Positions 7,643-7,781 of a DNA stretch of 7,781 nt are shown piece by piece. Made by a program: the position numbers and the translations under genes. Numbering within the stretch: the first letter of the stretch is position 1; each line of letters starts with the position of its first letter. Origin of the DNA: Chloroflexota bacterium (GTDB taxonomy: Bacteria; Chloroflexota; Anaerolineae; B4-G1); assembly GCA_003648085.1 (NCBI GenBank), contig QMOC01000105.1, positions 1 to 7,781 on the forward strand, in the 5' to 3' direction. A model generated the notes under the pieces. That model worked only from the letters and a program-made list of their open reading frames with translations, did no database searches and was not told where the DNA came from.

Positions 7643-7780
7643 CTCAGCCACCCCGCCAAACTCAGAATCGGACGCAGATTCACGCAGATTTTCGCAGATA
7701 AGATCAAAAAATCAGCGTTTATCAGCGTTCATCTGCGTCCTAAAGAATATGTTTCAACGCTCTGCCTGGGGATGGCTGAG
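7643..7780. repeat. Outer imperfect inverted repeat enclosing the modular palindrome
   Basis: ctcagccacccc (7643-7654) pairs with ggggatggctgag (about 7768-7780) over 12 positions with one mismatch, when the second arm is reverse-complemented. These arms enclose the inner palindrome, so the 175-bp region upstream of the operon may be one nested element. The arms are short and the window ends one base later, so the outer boundary is uncertain. The rest of 7607-7781 shows no gene and no convincing promoter. Confidence 0.45.
7670..7740. repeat. Modular inverted repeat upstream of the operon
   Basis: Two 30-base arms (7670-7699 and 7711-7740) are separated by an A-rich 11-base loop. The outer 10 bases, ggacgcagat and atctgcgtcc, pair perfectly, and 23 of 30 positions pair overall. 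Each arm consists of three 10-base modules: ggacgcagat, tcacgcagat, tttcgcagat on the left and atcagcgttt, atcagcgttc, atctgcgtcc on the right. This resembles dispersed CGCAGAT-rich palindromes that I recall from several bacterial genomes. It could be a REP-like or MITE-like element, or act as a hairpin at a transcript boundary. It ends about 63 bp before the CHAT-SIR2 start. Confidence 0.8.
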
Positions 7781-7781
7781 C

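Noticed and set aside
7670..7740. CRISPR array
   Set aside because: The short CGCAGAT modules repeat, but they have no spacers of regular length. The region is a palindrome and not a repeat-spacer array, and no cas gene is present.
7607..7781. A sigma70-type promoter for the operon
   Set aside because: TTGAAA and GATAAA-like hexamers occur on the minus strand, but their spacing is wrong (about 27 bases), so no promoter can be supported from sequence alone.

Overview
This window is one compact minus-strand operon, GC-rich throughout. It reads as a counter-invasion or programmed-cell-death type signalling locus. In transcription order (high to low coordinate) it encodes: (1) a CHAT caspase-like peptidase fused to a SIR2-like domain, 7606 to 5558; (2) an nSTAND-family P-loop NTPase with a predicted membrane segment and 14 WD40 repeats, 5561 to 2043; and (3) a gingipain-like (C25-type, clan CD) cysteine peptidase that starts at 1940 and is still open at base 1. 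The third gene runs off the window without a stop, so an ORF finder that requires a stop misses it. The only long ORF such a finder shows there is an antisense shadow on the plus strand.

No rRNA, tRNA or taxonomic marker gene is present, so the organism cannot be fixed. STAND-WD40 proteins of this type, together with CHAT-SIR2 and cytoplasmic C25-like proteins, suggest a large-genome, multicellular or filamentous bacterium. Chloroflexota is my best guess and Cyanobacteria or another such lineage is possible. This is inference from architecture and base composition.

Layout: 7607-7781 is non-coding and holds an elaborate nested inverted repeat (7643-7780) made of short CGCAGAT-type modules, then the ribosome-binding site of gene 1. 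Genes 1 and 2 overlap by ATGA (5558-5561), which implies translational coupling. Genes 2 and 3 are separated by 102 bp that contain six tandem copies of an 8-bp unit (1957-2004) and the ribosome-binding site of gene 3.

Working model (inference): the WD40 propellers sense a trigger and the STAND NTPase switches or oligomerises with ATP. Two different clan CD peptidases (CHAT and C25-like) and a SIR2-like module then act as effectors or as a proteolytic relay. The individual families are known. What merits attention is the set: two distinct caspase-fold proteases with one STAND switch, a SIR2 module that departs from the canonical catalytic motifs, an unrecognised C-terminal domain on the C25-like protein, and two unusual repeat elements in the only two intergenic gaps.
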